A DNA stretch of 64,000 bases from Evernia prunastri (Eukaryota > Ascomycota > Lecanoromycetes > Lecanorales > Parmeliaceae). Made by a program: the position numbers and the translations under genes. The DNA lies in the NCBI GenBank assembly GCA_003184365.1, contig NKYR01000048.1, positions 123,018 to 187,017 of the forward strand, read 5' to 3'. The notes below the pieces were generated by a model. It worked only from the letters and a program-made list of their open reading frames with translations. It did not search any database and was not told the origin of the DNA. The first letter of the stretch is position 1, and each line of letters begins with the position of its first letter. Below, piece after piece: positions 45,700-57,100 of the stretch.

Positions 45700-48644
45700 C
45701 ATTTCTGCACCGGTCATGGTCGGTATAAGCAGAGGTGAAACTACCTTGCATGGTTTTATTGCACCGTTCCATCCTCCTCGTGCTATTTTCTTTCCGCCAG
45801 TATGATACCCTCCGAAAGCCCGGTGAAGAGCAATTGCTGCAATAAAGCGAAAGCACTGTATATGCTCTCAACCTCTTGATCATTTGACGTATTTATCTCC
45901 GTGCTCACGATCTGTACTGATACGTGGGTCTTTTCGAGTCAAAGATCACGCTGTCCTTTCGCAAACCACGCAGACGCGCTCATCGACCAATCAGCTCCCA
46001 ATAGACCGATCTTCCGTCAGTCCTTCGTCGTCCTCCTGACTCGCTGTAACGTGAAGTGCGCGACTATTTGGGATTGTCAATGCCTCTTTCCGTCCTCGCA
46101 CAATGATTCGTCGTGCGTCTGTGACGGATCTGCCGTTCATGGGTACCTGATATTGTAATCATCAACACAACACGCAGTAAAAGGCATTTCCTTTTCGGGG
46201 ATCAGACGACAACACAGCTAGCGCAGCCCACAATTCCCATACCGGCCCATCGCACTTCACCATGATCTACATCTTGTGAACCGAGCCCGATGCTTCAGGC
46301 AAGATCTCCAGGATCAGCACCGCTGATCTGGATTCATCCCCTTGCTGTACCTACTTCGATCGACAATTACATGTTTCCCGCGCCGCGTTGCAAGGCTTGC
46401 GTTTGTGCGTACGTGCTCTGACCTGTGATTAGCGGGCGGGGGCGCGAGATCTTGGAGCTTTATTGGTGACGTGACCTTGGTGTGACTGGCGAAGACGAAC
46501 ATCCAAGACCCGCTTTCGGAATGAGCATCAGACGCTCGGCTGAGACTATGCCATCTGCCAGAAATCGATTTAAAGAGGCAACAAACCATGAGTATGACGA
46601 GAGTCGAAGATCCGCAATGACTGACCACCAAATGCATATACCTCATCACCTATCCATTTTACTCCGCACGCAATGATCCCTTCCACCAGTGCTACATACG
46701 ACCACCCCTAACCCGCCCACCAGCTCTGTCCACCAAGCGAATGCAGTTTTCCAACATTCTTCACCCGATAGATTAGGAACCCCTTTTGCAAAGATCAGAA
46801 AATGACCGGGAAAAAAGAAAAGAAAAGAAAAAGAAAAGCACAGTCTCGCATTTACAAATGGACAACAGCTTCGCGTTCCTTGATCAAGATTAATAGGGGT
46901 CTAAACGGCAGGAGCGTCTACGCAACTGCTATGTACAAGCCACGGTAGGCCCTGTGATGATGAATGGCGGTGCAGTCGAGGAGGAGTTGCTGGTAAGAGT
47001 TCTTGAAGGCTAACTATTTCCTACAAGGCGGGAGACGTTCGAAAGAGACAGACGACGATTCTACTCGCTTTGGCAGATCGCAAGCACTCGGCTGGCGTCT
47101 TTTTTTTTTTTTTCAGGCATCAGTCCGCGGAAACAATCACACTGCTTTTCCATGGTCGTCGAAGTTGATTCGCTTCCACCAAGACCCTTGTTTCGAACGT
47201 ATGTGTATGTGTACACGACTCTCTATATAGATACCGTCTCTAGCACCCAGCCCCTCGCCCCAAATCTACCCGTCGGTCAAGCTAGGTCAAAGACCAAAAC
47301 CCTCCATGGCAGCGTTGATTCAACGCCATATACTGACTCCAACGGACAACCCAATCTCTAACAGCTTCACTACCACACCTTCAATTCCCATCCCGTCGTC
47401 GAACCCGACCTGTTCTGTTCGGACTGACCAAAACCTTAACTCAACACGACAACCAATACGGCGAACCAGATGCTCTCCTCTGCTATGGGCCAGCTATCTA
47501 ATCCCATCGCACCCATAGCCATAGCGCCCCCTTTCGCCAAAGAAGGCTAAAGTAGGCAGGATCGCATTACGAAGATATACCCATCCCTCCCTACAGCCTG
47601 CAGGTAGTCCGAGCTCCATTCCCACCACTGCTACATCAGCAAGGCTGACCTGACCGTATCTATGCTGACCGTAAGCCATACATGCTCCACTTCCACTTCC
47701 GGCACCACCATCATCGCCATCAATCACAACGCGGCAGACTGTTCGCTTGCGAGATCCGTCGGTGGTCGTTGTCATTGCTGCCTTGGATCCTCTCTAGCTT
47801 GAAGTGGGATTTGGAGATTGGGAGATGGGGAGGAAAAGTGTTTGGGGAGGGGGGGAGGGAGCTGCGATGCCGGGCGGAGAGGGTGGCGAGGAGGGGAGGA
47901 GGGAGGGGGAGGGGAAGGGGGAAGGGGGAAGGGGGAAGGGGGAAGGAGGTAGTGGAGGAAAATTGGGGGAATTGCTGAACTGAGGTGATGTAAGGGCAGG
48001 TGACGAAGCCTGCGCAAGAACGCAAAGGGCTGGGTTCATGTCGCATGGGCGGTGTATATTTGTTCAGGGCGCGTGATGAGCCTCGGAATGGATTCCTTCG
48101 TTCTCTGAAAACCCCAGGTGAAAGGGTGAAAGGGTGGGGTCAGTATAGGAAACAATACACAGAAGGAATTAATCAATAGCTATCCTGGTCCCACTTCCTT
48201 CCATTGGTAACTAAGTACCGCGATGAAAGAACACCACTGTACTGCATCTTCTACGCATTGATTTGGACTCTTGCTTGGTCTTCATTGGCTTCGGCGGAGA
48301 GAGAGAAGCCGTTTTCATGGCGATGACGGTTACCCAAGCTCGTTCCGCTGTTGTCTGATGTTACTGTACACTTGATCCCGAATACTCATTCGGTAATAAA
48401 TGGACAAAAGACGAAGAAAGAAAGGCAAGACCGCGTCGTGTATGCACTATGTTCAGTTCGAATATCGTCCGTATCCTACAAAAGGCTTCAACTTAAGAAC
48501 AAAAAACCGGGCAGGAATGCAAAACAAAGTCAGAGGACGTGCTGTACAAGGAGCGAAAGCTGCGGAACGAGAGTAGGTTGCTATTGCACCGCAACCTTGG
48601 TGCTCCCTCACGCCTCTAGGCTGTGGTCAACGTGAAATGCAGGC
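45700..48644. other. long intergenic region, no gene seen
   Basis: About 2.9 kb between the 3' ends of CDC23 and glycogen synthase (convergent). Only short frames without domains were found. A T run lies at about 47,100-47,113. The main structured element is the purine tract listed separately. Long UTRs or a noncoding RNA are possible but not shown by sequence. Confidence 0.5.
47816..47957 (+). repeat. polypurine tract with GGGGGAA repeats
   Basis: About 140 bp of plus-strand G/A-rich DNA with few pyrimidines, including repeated GGGGGAA units at about 47,910-47,947. Such tracts can form triplex or G-quadruplex structures and commonly vary in length. Confidence 0.75.
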
Positions 48645-50918
48645 TCAAGAAGTCCCGTTGATCACTCCTGGATTTGGCGAACCCATCGGTGTGGGCTTCT
48701 TCGGCGATCGCAAGTTTAGAGGGAAGGGATAGTCATCTGGGTCTTCCTCTTCACTAAAAGTTGTGTTAGCGGCGACTTCAGACATGTGATATATCAGACG
48801 GGAATATCCGGCTTACGGCAATTTCCAGGCGATGTAGTCCTCAGTACTCAAGCCTTCCCGGCCTTCTTGCAACGATGCAAAGTCGCCAGGCGTCATCATC
48901 CCAGAGCGATTTCTTGGTGACCCTGGGACGGATAGAGGCCTAGTGAGCTTCGGCTCTGTAGCATCGAACATACCCGCTTCGTCGTAGTCGTCGTCGAATG
49001 AGGCTGGGTATGCTCTCCTCAAAGCCAGTTGCCGAGCCTTTACATACTCCATACCCATCCTCTTCCAATCCAGAAGATCGCTCAAGCGCTCTGTTCGATT
49101 TCTCTGATTGATTCGTTGTCTCTTACTCTTCGACGCAAACTCAAACATGTAATTTGCAAGCTGATTGACGGAATCGTCAATGCCTTTCATTCTGCGATCA
49201 ACAATGTAAATACCGTAATCAGACGCATTCTCGATGAGCTCTTCCATGTAGCATCCGAAACCAGAGAGATTTGTAGTGATGCTCGGAACACCCATGACGG
49301 TACATTCAGCCGGCGTATAGCCCCATGGCTCATAATAGGATGGGAAAACTCCCATATGCGTGCCACGGACAAAGTCATCATAGTCTAGGGGTAGGACAGG
49401 ATTGGCAGAGTTGAGGAATTCTGGATGAAAGATAACCTTTACACGGTCAGAGGGGTGATTGAACAGCTGCACTCGGCGTATTTGATTCAGGATTGGATCA
49501 TCTGCGTCGTTGGCCATGTTGTGGGTGACAACTGGTGGCAGGGTATTTCGCTTCATTGCGAAGAGTCGTCTTCGAAGCATTACTCGGTCAGCGCTAGTCA
49601 GCAGATCTTTGTGCTCGGGTACATCTTCTCCCTCATGCCACTGTAGCGATCGATCAAACAGCCTCTTTCCCACTTCTCGCTCGATAACTCCCACTGTATC
49701 TCGCAATGACTTGATGACCGCCTGCCCTTTCAGCGCCTCCACTGTCAAAGAAGTTGTTTTCGCCGGCATGATGATGAATGCGACCACGGTCATCTTAGAC
49801 CCTGAGCTCTTTAAGCTGTGGTTCAGTCGTGCCAAAGATTCGATAAACATATCGACTCCTTTGTTTCTGTATTCATACCGTCCAGCCGTGAAGAAGTACA
49901 AAGTGTTATCAGGCTCGAAGTCGTTGTGACCATAAAAATGACCTCGGACGAAGTCATGAATCTTCTCCTTCGACTGTTGATGCAGGTTTTGGAACTCGTG
50001 CATGGCAGAGAATTTCTTCACATTCAAACCATTAGGCAGTACACCATCCGGCTTTCGTTTCAGCAAATGTTCGCTTTCGTATGCAGTGATGTGGGAGACA
50101 GTGGTGAAGACGTCTGTTGCGTGTGCTGCTGCACGTTCGATGCAATATCGGTGGTAAATGCCTCGCTTTCCAGCTTCCGCATCAACATCAAAGTATTGCA
50201 GATTGTTGTAAAAGTCAACCGATCCAGCGCAGAGATATCGTCCGAGAAGCGTAGCGTGGGTGGTGAAGATGGTTGTCACGTCTATTCTCCGTTTCTTTGT
50301 CAAGGGAAGAGCCACTCCTGCGAGCCATTCGTGAAAGTGGGCAATGATAGCTCGCTTGCGCTCATGAGATACAAACTGGTTCCACGTTAGCATTTCAAAG
50401 GAGGCTTGTCGGAGGAGCCAAACCTCGCCAAGAAACCAAGCGACAAGGTATCCAAAGACCACTGCTTCATTCGTCTCGTCATCTCCTGGAGGCGAAGGTA
50501 TACCAGCCGTGTTCCACAGATCTGCCTTCCACTCATCAAGCCATCTGTAGCCTGTCTTAGTGTCGATAAGCAGGATGCGTGGTGCACCTTCAATCAGCCA
50601 TCTGCCATAGACCAATCCGATGCCCCTCGCCTGCATGTTTTGTATGGTTTCCGCGAGTTCTGGGTTTGTAGGGATCAAGGGTTCGACTTCGACAGCAGCA
50701 GAGGCACGGTTAAGAGGGCCAATGAGAGTGTATCGATCACCATATTCGGCAGTGGTAACAGGTGCTTTTGATTTGATGACGGAGTAGATGCCTCCGACTC
50801 GATTGGCAGCCTCCGTTGAGACCTCGAAGAGCATATGATTCCGAATGTCTCGTCCCGTCGACTCTGCATCTTCTAGGACCCTACTCTCGACGGAGCCATT
50901 TGTATTCACCGTCGACAT
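48645..50918 (-). CDS. GSY1: glycogen synthase (GT3 family)
   Basis: Exon 50918-48817 joins exon 48753-48645 (63-bp intron, GTAAGC, CTAAC branch, TTTTAG) for 736 residues. The ATG at 50918 (MSTVNTNGSV) fits; the frame is open 30 more codons upstream but without an ATG. Family marks: FEVSTEAANRVGGIYSVIKS near the N-terminus (UDP-glucose binding), HFHEWLAG, and the C-terminal EPWGYTPAECTVMG (E-x7-E catalytic motif). A regulatory arginine-rich helix (SKRQRINQRNRTERL) is the glucose-6-phosphate site region in eukaryotic enzymes. The Ser/Pro-rich C-terminal tail (SVPGSPRNRSGMMTP) carries likely inhibitory phosphorylation sites. It elongates glycogen in the cytosol. Confidence 0.95.
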
Positions 50919-51390
50919 GGTAACGAGGGAGCCACAGCTTCGAGATTGATGTGGTGGGCGTTTAGGTGGGGGAGAGGAATTAGGGTCTAGGATTTCGGAG
51001 CGTTCCAAAGTGGGCTCCCTAGACTTTGGTCAGCAGCAGTCAGCCCAAGGTCTGATTTAGAGACTTGATATCGGGAGTTGTGATGGCATTGACGCGCTGA
51101 ACAGCTTCCCCGCATTGCCTGGAAGGAAGTCATGGTGAGACGTACCGACACGATTGTAGCAGGCCAAGAAAAAGTGAATCGGGGAGGAGTAGGGGCAAAA
51201 GATGGAGATATTGAAGCCCGAGGAGAAGTGGTACCTAGGTGAGGTTAGGATAGGTGGTATTGTGGATGAAAGGATTGAAGGTAATTCGGGTGGAGAGAAG
51301 TTGGGGTGTTTGTTAGCGGACAGGGATCACCCAAGAGAAGGAAATACGTAGGTAAGGTTTAGAGTACTCCGTACCTAGGTAGGGTACCTT

Positions 51391-51417
51391 AGAGTAGAGT
51401 AGAGTAGAGTAGAGTAG
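51391..51417 (+). repeat. (AGAGT)n microsatellite
   Basis: About five perfect AGAGT units upstream of the glycogen synthase gene. Confidence 0.9.
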
Positions 51418-51419
51418 CG

Positions 51420-51615
51420 CCGAGAGCGGAGATGACCTTGAACGTGGGACTGTTCTACTGTATTTCGACTCAGTTACTATTTCTCAACCACACGATTGAT
51501 TCAAGGACGGTGTTATTCCTCATCATCAACCATCAATCCACAATAATCAAGATATTCTTCAAATTTTGATGAGAGCTTCCATTGTCGAGCATTTGGCCTC
51601 GACGTCATATTCCGG
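51420..51615 (+). repeat. dispersed repeat, copy 1
   Basis: Shares a series of blocks in the same order with 61,264-61,500: GAGAGCGGAGATGA, a GGGACT block, CCTCAT-ATCAA, and CCTCGACGTCATATTCCGG. The copies are diverged and gapped. Identity of the element is unknown. Confidence 0.65.
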
Positions 51616-52539
51616 GGAGAGCTAAGCTGAAGCTACTCTACCTCGCTAAAAGTTACCTACTTCGTCTACGTTACTACCTTACCGTGCTTACCTACCCCGC
51701 CCACCACCGCCGTGCCCCGCCGACATCAACTCTCACGCTTATTCATCCGTCTGTCACCCTCTCTCCCCACCGACGCCCAGCTATTCAATCATGCCACTAT
51801 CGCTATGCCCTTTACAACATACACCTCAAATCGAGACTCTCCCTATTAAAACTATGGCTGTCAGCCTAGGCACTGTGCGCAAAGACCTCTAAATACTCTA
51901 CTCCATTACGGACCTACGAAAACTCTCATACCACCTAAACGAAGTCATCTGCATGGAAATGTTCTCAGCACCCCTTCAGCGAGGGTATCAGGTATAAGAT
52001 ATGTGAGCAGGCAAGACGACAGGCCCGTCAACGATCGGAGTTTTCGTCGGACCCCGAATTTGGACTGGAGCAGACAGGTAGGATTGATCATATCTGGCTT
52101 GCCGCGTTTCCATCTAAGCGAAAACTCGAGCCGCAGTGCCAGTGAGCCGCAGTGGTTGGACAAATGATAATCCCTACATCTAACCCCATGCTAGCGTGTA
52201 CACTCCAAGTACAAGGATTCAAGGAAAGGGTAAGGATAGCCAAGACGCTCCATTTCATACATACTAGTTCCATCCCTTAGCGCTGTAACGCGTCCTACTT
52301 CAACATATTGCCATCGCAACAACGTCCCATCGATGCACATACTTGGCTACGGAGGCGCGTATCCGTGATGATGATAAGTGTCCAAGTACCTTCCGAGACC
52401 TGACCATAGATCTCTACATGGACCTAGTGGTCGACGCGTCTGAAGCTGGCCCCTTCGAGCTATATTTGTTGATCAGGAACAGCATGTCCTCCAATGCCCT
52501 GCTGAAAGTTAGCAGGAACGCCGCGGCCGGATTACAGAC

Positions 52540-53640
52540 CTACTGCTTTCGAACAGAAGGGCCCACTTGCCGGGTAGAGCGATTGATGTTGTGATTGACA
52601 GCATATAAGCGATTGCGGTCATCGAACTCGTCAGCGGGCTCGCTGATACCTACGTTCCTGAGGTATTGCCGCATATACGTCTTCGATCGAAATCTTACGC
52701 GCTCACTTCGCCACATCCCAAGCTCCATCTCCGAGTGAGCATAGAAGGAACATGCATCAAATATTTGTACTTCGCCCGTCTCAAGGCTGGTGCCACAGTT
52801 CTCCTCCCAGAGATTCCCGTGGATCAGCTTTGGTACTAGTGTACGGCCTTCTGTCTCGAGTGCGCCAAGTAGCCGGGGTATGACTATAGTCCGAGTCTTC
52901 GTTACGGCATCTTCATACTCCGTCCAGCGTCCATTGATGGCGAGGTCATGGTCCACAAGATCTGCAAGCATCTTGGAGAAGAAAGACGCCCAACTGCTGT
53001 CCCAGTCCACTCGATGTGCGATATAGCCCTGCATCGTAGGTACATGGAACCCAAATTTGCCAGTAGGCGAGCGACTCACCGCGTGTAATCTCGCCAGCTT
53101 CTCACAGAACTGTACTGGCTCTGGGAGATGAGAGCTCATGTCGCAGAACTCTTTTAAAATGAAGAATTTTGGCGGGGAGCTTGCTCTACATTGGCCCCAG
53201 GCAAGTGGCGCTGGGATGAATCCAGGCATCACCTCGTGTATCTTGACTTCTGCTTCGTATTCACCCTGTACCATCACTTTCCCTCGCTCGCCTTCATGGC
53301 ACTAGGCAAAGGACTTCGGATCAGTTTTCAGATCTTTGTCATGGGACATGGAAGAGGAATTGAGAACGCGTTTTTACCTTTACAAAGAACCGTTTCTCGT
53401 TACCGTTTGCGAGCTCAGTAATAATGCGAGCAGTCTGGTTCCACGCTGATGTTCCATAACTGTCGGCTCTGATTCTGACCACTCTGGAGATGTTGTTTGG
53501 CAACGCTATGCAAGCAATGCATCTTAGCTCAGTGCTACAGATGCGAAGGGCAGTTGAAGGTAGCTTCTTTACACACCTTCCTGGATGCACTCATCAAGAT
53601 CAAAGTTGCCGCCTATCGTTGCCTCCGACTTCTCCGGCAT
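52540..53640 (-). CDS. fructosamine/ketosamine-3-kinase family protein, altered catalytic motif
   Basis: Exons 53640-53577, 53505-53378 and 53301-52540 give 317 residues; both introns (71 and 76 bp) are canonical and phase-correct. The N-terminal lobe includes ISRVVRIRADSYGTSAWNQT and FFVK (ATP-binding Lys region). The catalytic loop reads LIHGNLWEEN (residues 223-232), where the family has HGDLW: the catalytic Asp is replaced by Asn227. The second metal motif, usually DPA, reads FDAC. FN3K enzymes phosphorylate sugar-lysine adducts so that they fall off proteins. With both motifs changed, this may be a pseudokinase or a divergent branch. Confidence 0.85.
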
Positions 53641-54103
53641 TTTCACGTTCACTGCTGTGAATACACCTTCATTTTAGGACTCAAAATATAAGCAGTTCAG
53701 GTGTCGTTCTTGGAAGTCGGTCGACTGTAGGTGACAAGGCTGAAGCACGAGCACAGCACGGTCTAGACCCGTCTCAAAGAGGAAGGTATCAGCTCATAGC
53801 ATTGCTTCGATTGGCTAAAGATAGGAATGCTTACCCCAGTCTGCCCTCGCCCCCACCCTTTCTAAAAAAAGCTCGCGTTGTTCGGCGATAATCATTGCAG
53901 CATATTCAGTCGTAGATTAAGGCTCTGATTTGTCCCGCTCGCACGAAAAACGTACCCACTTCTTCGTTGCTATAGAAGCCATTGCGAACGACTGGCCCAA
54001 AACTTTTACCATGCACTTGTTGCGCATGTGACCTTTAGGTAGTACATACGTGACGTCAAAGCTCCATGGTGGGTTGTGTCAATCTGATAAGGCTGGGATC
54101 AAC
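53641..54103. other. divergent intergenic region
   Basis: About 460 bp between the fructosamine-kinase-family start and the proposed NLR start. No motif was recognised; an upstream extension of the NLR frame is open to about 54,050. Confidence 0.4.
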
Positions 54104-57100
54104 ATGGAGACCGTGAGTTGTCGTCGTCTACAGCCTGTGTCATGCTTACCCGTCAATAGCTGCGAAAGCTTCGAAGCAGTCGTTGGGGATCCAAGCACCT
54201 CACTCAGCCCACGCATTTGGACCTCTCCCACCAGGATTATCTTCGACCCACTGGCTCGCTAGAATCAGAAGAGGGGGGTATAGGTGCAGTACCCAGCGGA
54301 CGACGAGAAACCGATAGCACTCAAAGATCAAGAGCCTCTTCGCCAGGTGCCAGCGTATTGACTGGAGACACACTGGGCAGACGGCCGTCCAAACATGAGA
54401 ACCCTCTGGGTTTGAATATCATATATGAGCCTACTACAGCCCCCACGGTTGACATCATCTTCGTGCATGGGCTTGGCGGAACAAGTCGGAATACTTGGAC
54501 GAAGGACAAAGACCCCGATCTCTTCTGGCCAGAAAAATGGCTACCATTCGAGCCGGAAATATGTGAAGCTCGCGTACTGTCTTTCGGATACGACGCCAGC
54601 GCTCGTCCAATGGACTCGGGTACGATCCTAAATGTCACGGACTTTGCCAAAGACCTACTCTTTTGCATGGAATATGGGAAAGACGACCAAAAAGATGAAC
54701 TCAATATTGGCAAGGTAAAACCTGAATGATATATTGGAGGCTGTTGCTTACCCTTGCCCTCGCAGGTACCGATCATTTTCGTCGTTCATTCAATGGGTGG
54801 CCTCGTTGTGAAAAAGGTACGTTGCACGTTGGCTGCAAGGACTTGATTAATTCGCGTGCAGGCCTACCTCCTCGGCCAGCTTGACAATCGATACAAGCAT
54901 ATCACCAGCTCAATATCCGCCATTGTCTTCCTCGCAACCCCTCATCGAGGTTCTGGCCTAGCCGAGCTTTTAGATAAGATACTCGAGGTCTGCTTCAACC
55001 CGAAACAATATGTCGTTGACTTGAAGCGAGATTCACCGATGCTGGAAGGACTGAATGAAGAATTCCGCCATATTGCATCAAGGTTACAAATCATATCTTT
55101 CTACGAGACCAAGGCTACACCTTTGGCAGGTGGCACGGCAAGAAAGGTCAGCCTCGCGCTCATGCATCCATGCAGTAGCTAAACCGTCTCTTGAAACAGT
55201 TAGTGCTCAATAAAGAATCCTCCGTATTGGGCTACGAAGGAGAAGTATCCAAAGGGCTTCAGGCAAACCATCACGAGATGTGCAAATATGGCGACCAATA
55301 CGATCAAAATTATGTCAGCATTCGCAATATCCTGAAGACTCTCGTCGGTCGTTGCCGAGACGCTAGTATGTGCAAAAGCTCCTTGCGTCACATCCCAACT
55401 AATCGCGATCAGGATCTAAGATCTTGTACGGAGATTCTCCCAATGACCTCAGAAAGGTCCAGACTTTGCTCGCGCTCACGGAGGGACCGGAAGACGATCA
55501 AAAGTTCTTCCATGATCGGTGGATGACGGGCACGTGTGATTGGATCAAGTACGAGGCTTTCTTCAAAGATTGGGTCCAGCACAGCGCTACTTCCAAGATG
55601 CTGTGGCTTCATGGTCCTCCCGCAAGTGGCAAATCCGTATTGTCCTCATTCATTATCGATTACCTGAGTTCTTTGGATATATCTTGCAGCTTTTTCTTCT
55701 TCCGCTTTGGAGATCAGACAAAGCGCTCGCCAAACGCCCTGCTCCGTTCACTTGCATACCAGTTGGCTGCTCAACTCCCAGGTCTCAATCGTAAGCTGCA
55801 AGACCTGCACGATGATGGCCTGCGCCTTGAAAAGAAAGACGCTCGGACGATATGGAACAAGGTGTACGTGGAAGGCCTCTTCAAGATGGAGTTGCGTGAT
55901 CCTCTGTACTGGGTAATCGATGCTTTGGATGAGTCCGAAGCTCCTCACACCCTCCTAGAAATCCTGTCCAGTGTTTCGAAAGCCGCCATTCCGATTCATC
56001 TTCTTCTGATCAGTCGTTGGACGGAGCATCTGTCATCGTCATTTGACCGAACGGAACAATGGCCGAACATACAGACGCACAGTATCGAGGCTCAAGAAAG
56101 TGACATACACACCTTTGTGCGGAAAGAGCTCCACTATCTCAGAGGTGATGCCGCTTTCAAACAGCGCGTGCTCGAAGGGATCCGACAGCGGGCGTCGGGC
56201 AACTTCCTCTGGGTGTCACTAGCCATGAAAGAGATTCGCAAATGCCATACGGAGAAGGCGATTGAGGCGGCGCTCAGTGAGATCCCTAGTGGTATGGGGT
56301 ATGTACATCATTGCGATTCCCCTGCCTTGGACCGTACTGAATATCGGCTTGTACGGATGCATTTCATCCGATGTCGAGACGGCTTGACTTTCTGTATGCT
56401 AGGACATAAGTCAATGCTTGGTCTCATCTGCGAACAAACATTGCTGACTCCATATCACAAACAGGCCCCTGTACAAGCGGATGGAGATGAACATAGCTCG
56501 CGATTTGAGAGAAGGCGACAAGGATTTGGCCAAACACATCCTGATTTGGGCTACTTGCTCGCGGCGCGCAATGACTCTCGCCGAGCTTTCCCAAGCACTC
56601 GAACCAGATATGGGCGTGATATTGGATCTCCGCCGCGCGATTGGCGAGGTTTGTGGCCAGTTCGTCGTGGTTGACAACACCTCGCGCGTGTCTATGATCC
56701 ATGAAACGGCGAAGAAGTACCTCCTCAAGACCTCAGACCTAGAATTCTCAATCCCTCCAGATGCTCACCGCCAGCTTTTGACGAAAACTCTGTCCTTCCT
56801 CTTTGATCCAAAACTCAGAGCCAAACTAGAGCAGATAGCAGCCATCCCAGCTTCACCGTTCCTTCAGTATGCTGCCACCTGCTGGCCGTATCATCTAGAC
56901 CTGATCCCTTTGGGTGGCGACCCTCTTCTACCGCTACTTGCCAAATTCTTTCACGGTCCACATGTTCTGACCTGGATTCATGCACTTGCTTATTTTGATG
57001 AATTAAGCGTGTTGGTCCAAGTCTCAAAACATCTCAACACCTATGTTTCAAAGAAGCGGAAATTACACGCAGATGACGTTCCACTGAAGCAACGTATCGA

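Larger units (their letters stand above)
50919..52539. other. intergenic: glycogen synthase upstream region
   Basis: Contains recurring ACCTAGGT motifs (about 51,234 and 51,372), a pentanucleotide microsatellite and one copy of a dispersed repeat, both listed separately. No gene is supported between 51.6 and 52.5 kb. Confidence 0.5.
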
